From contig NOWV01000004.1 of NCBI GenBank assembly GCA_003344405.1, forward strand, positions 682,001 through 746,000: 64,000 bases of DNA. The letters are read 5' to 3'. A program made the position numbers and the translations under genes. The DNA is from Trichoplax sp. H2. Lineage: Eukaryota; Placozoa; Uniplacotomia; Trichoplacea. Shown in pieces: positions 62,001-64,000 of the stretch. Numbering within the stretch: position 1 is the first letter of the stretch; every line of letters begins with the position of its first letter. The notes under the pieces are model-generated. The model searched no databases, had not been told where the DNA came from, and was given only the letters and a program-made list of their open reading frames with translations.

Positions 62001-63759
62001 TTCTGATAGCCCAATGGCCCAAATTGGAGGCTCTCCATTTATTAAGGAGCAAAGATCCTATAGAGCCAACGTGGTTAGCACACTGTCCTTTTTATCCGCC
62101 ATACTAACTTAACCGTTTAGATTAGAAAATACCTGAAAGAACATGTAGGCATCTAGGGCGCAAGACTGTAACGAAAATTGACATTTGTCTGTCGGGCTTC
62201 GAAGTATTGGTTCACTAGATAGCTGATCTAAGATTTAAAATATTTACATGCAAATTAAAATATGTCTTGGTGATTGTATTTAGTGCGGTTTTATGTTAAA
62301 ATCACTATTGAAATCTTATATCAAATAAAAAACCTGCTTGAGCATCTTCGGCTTGAACACGGTCAAACAATATGCAAACTATCTGACGAATAGTTGCTGC
62401 AGAGGTATTAGAAACTACGGGATCTTTAGAGGAGTATAACTTGAAGCTTAAAACAATGCACTAATCAAAAGTATTGCATAGTATAAGTCAGAATCTAAAA
62501 TATGTATAAAGAAATTAACTAAAATATGCTTATGTTATATACGGTAATATTTGATTATGTCAACCTACACAACTTTCCTTACAACAACTAAACAGCCACC
62601 TAAATCGTATATTTTATTAGCATACTCGTACATTCACGCAGCAATTTTTATTCGATTCAGAATGTCATGCTATCTGATTTACTATGTATTTATTATAAGC
62701 CGTTTACTACACCTTCGCAAGTAGATCGTTATGAACAACAGTAGTTGTAGTAAGTAGGGCAAGCAGGGTTTGTAAAATTTTTAATTCTTCCATTCCATCT
62801 TCCATTAACATCCATAACATATTCACAATCTTAGCTGCCGAGACCTATTAAAATGATTTTAGGACAGAAAGATCTTATAAAAGAAAACTTTTGCTTAGAG
62901 ATTATTTCCTTGAAAATATATACAATGAAGAATTACATGATGACTGATAGAAATTTATATTACTTATATCAATGAAGCGTAAACTAGGCTGTTTACATTT
63001 TACGTCGTAGATAGAACTAAGAGCGAAAATAATCGATAACTACTGACGTAGCTACTAAAAGTTAACCTGCGTCACTAATCTATGAGTGATTAGCCGATGG
63101 ATCGAAACAAGGCATGCTTGAATAATTTTGCTGTTCTTTGTATTGCATCCAAGCAGAAAAGGTTGAATTATGTCATTTGAAATGGAAAGGACTAGCATTT
63201 GATAGGAAAAAGGATAGAACATATGAATCACGTATACCAGAGATAATTAATCATACATAATCATTCCGATATTGCTTTTTGCGGGCGTAGTGTTTCACAG
63301 TATACGTGTACACTTTACTGTATCTACAAATTTTGGCGAGCAACAAAACTGATACACACTCGTATAGTGCAGTAAACTCGTAACGACTTCTTCAGTATAG
63401 AAAGCGCATAGTAAAGTACATTTGACATTGCTATACCATTATCAGCATGAATGCAATGTTTAAATATAACAGCTAACTTGCACTTTTGCTAATGTTAACA
63501 ATAAATTGAACTGAATTTAAAGAATCGATATAATGTAATGTACTCATTAGTTATATGAATATCAGTACAGTATCGTTCTCATTCTTGCTACAATGTGCGA
63601 TGACTGTACGTATGCTAGAAACGATGAACTGCTTTCACATGTGAACTTACAACTGTTAATTAATATACAGTGTACAATATACAGCACCTTCGTCCATTTT
63701 GTTCCTTCCTTTATCCGAGCATGTTTTGACCAATAAGTCCCAAGCAGCATCTGCAGCCT
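56053..63759 (-). CDS. MON2: MON2-like Golgi/endosome trafficking scaffold (N-terminus unresolved)
   Basis: Large HEAT-repeat protein related to the BIG/GBF Arf-GEFs but lacking Sec7. It acts at the trans-Golgi and endosomes with Dopey and flippases. Recognised exons from 5' to 3': 63759-63688 ([12 protein letters not shown]), 63191-63067 ([20 protein letters not shown]), about 62850-62710 ([12 protein letters not shown]), about 62440-62335, about 62105-61945 ([10 protein letters not shown]), 61853-61645 ([20 protein letters not shown]), about 61570-61440, 61295-61045 ([20 protein letters not shown]), 60960-60750, about 60600-60555, 60225-60000 ([20 protein letters not shown]), and one 2.2-kb exon 59731-57560 ([40 protein letters not shown]). 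Then follow about eight short exons ([49 protein letters not shown]) to the stop at 56055-56053. The first two listed exons join in phase with exact spacing to the human protein. Exons coding the first 40 or so residues were not recognised and may lie beyond 64000. Confidence 0.95.
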
Positions 63760-64000
63760 TCATCATGGATGATTATAATTATCACCACATATTACAGCAA
63801 GTACTATATAGCTTAATTTAATGAATTTAAAAGCAACTGTGTTTTGAAAGATCTTAATCGTATTAGCTGCATACCCAAGAAACCAGTACAAACAATTACG
63901 TACAACTTCATCGGAAAGGGTATTTTTGAAGTCATATTTTAAAAATCACTACCTTTATTTACGGTACACTTTTACAATGCCGTAGATGGATAATGCTGTA
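63760..64000. other. window end, probable MON2 5' intron
   Basis: An open patch on the minus strand at about 63897-63935 (DFKNTLSDEVVRN) sits where the preceding MON2 exon might be. It is blocked by an upstream in-frame stop without an AG between, so it is not accepted. Nothing else is recognised. Confidence 0.3.

Noticed and set aside
63897-63935. Upstream MON2 exon reading DFKNTLSDEVV
   Set aside because: An in-frame stop precedes it with no intervening AG acceptor, and similarity to the MON2 N-terminus is too weak.

Overview
This is a nuclear window from an AT-rich, intron-rich animal genome. Genes carry many short GT-AG introns, and the encoded proteins are close to vertebrate orthologues. 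The set is metazoan in flavour: core-binding factor beta, a full-length cortactin-binding-protein-2-like protein and BRICK1. My best guess is an early-branching animal, most likely a placozoan (Trichoplax/Hoilungia group). That is inferred from protein conservation, intron style and base composition and was not checked against any database.

Nine genes can be named by translating exons on both strands. In order they are: DDX20/Gemin3 DEAD-box helicase (+, 2.2-7.2 kb); DNM1L/DRP1 mitochondrial fission dynamin (-, 7.7-12.4 kb); KATNB1 katanin p80 (+, 13.6-18.7 kb); CBFB (-, 21.1-25.4 kb); BRK1/HSPC300 of the WAVE complex (-, 30.1-31.6 kb); a CTTNBP2-like ankyrin/P-loop protein (+, 33.1-42.2 kb); RPL18A (-, 44.7-46.9 kb); an intronless RhoA-like GTPase (+, 52.4-53.0 kb); and MON2 (-, 56.05 to at least 63.76 kb, N-terminus unresolved). 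An unidentified two-exon candidate lies at 26.7-27.6 kb (+).

The gaps between genes are dominated by one signature: arrays of the pentamer TACWG, such as TACTGTACTGTACAGTACAG. They cluster at 1.8-2.1, 13.1-13.4, 31.8-33.1, 47.0-48.4 and 49.9-50.2 kb. Because TACAG repeats are the reverse complement of TACTG repeats, each change of the middle base turns the array into a palindrome. These arrays produce many spurious reading frames (Y/C/T/V/L-rich), which were left out. Other non-coding structure includes two diverged direct duplications (19.7-20.0 kb and 32.4-32.9 kb), a short tandem duplication in a DNM1L intron, and several clean hairpins.

The genes do not form a pathway, but gene order may be ancient. 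DDX20, a CTTNBP2 family member and a RHO gene are close together on human 1p13.2. KATNB1 and CBFB share human 16q, BRK1 and RHOA share 3p, and DNM1L and MON2 share chromosome 12 (human positions from memory). BRK1, the CTTNBP2-like protein and Rho all act on the actin cytoskeleton.
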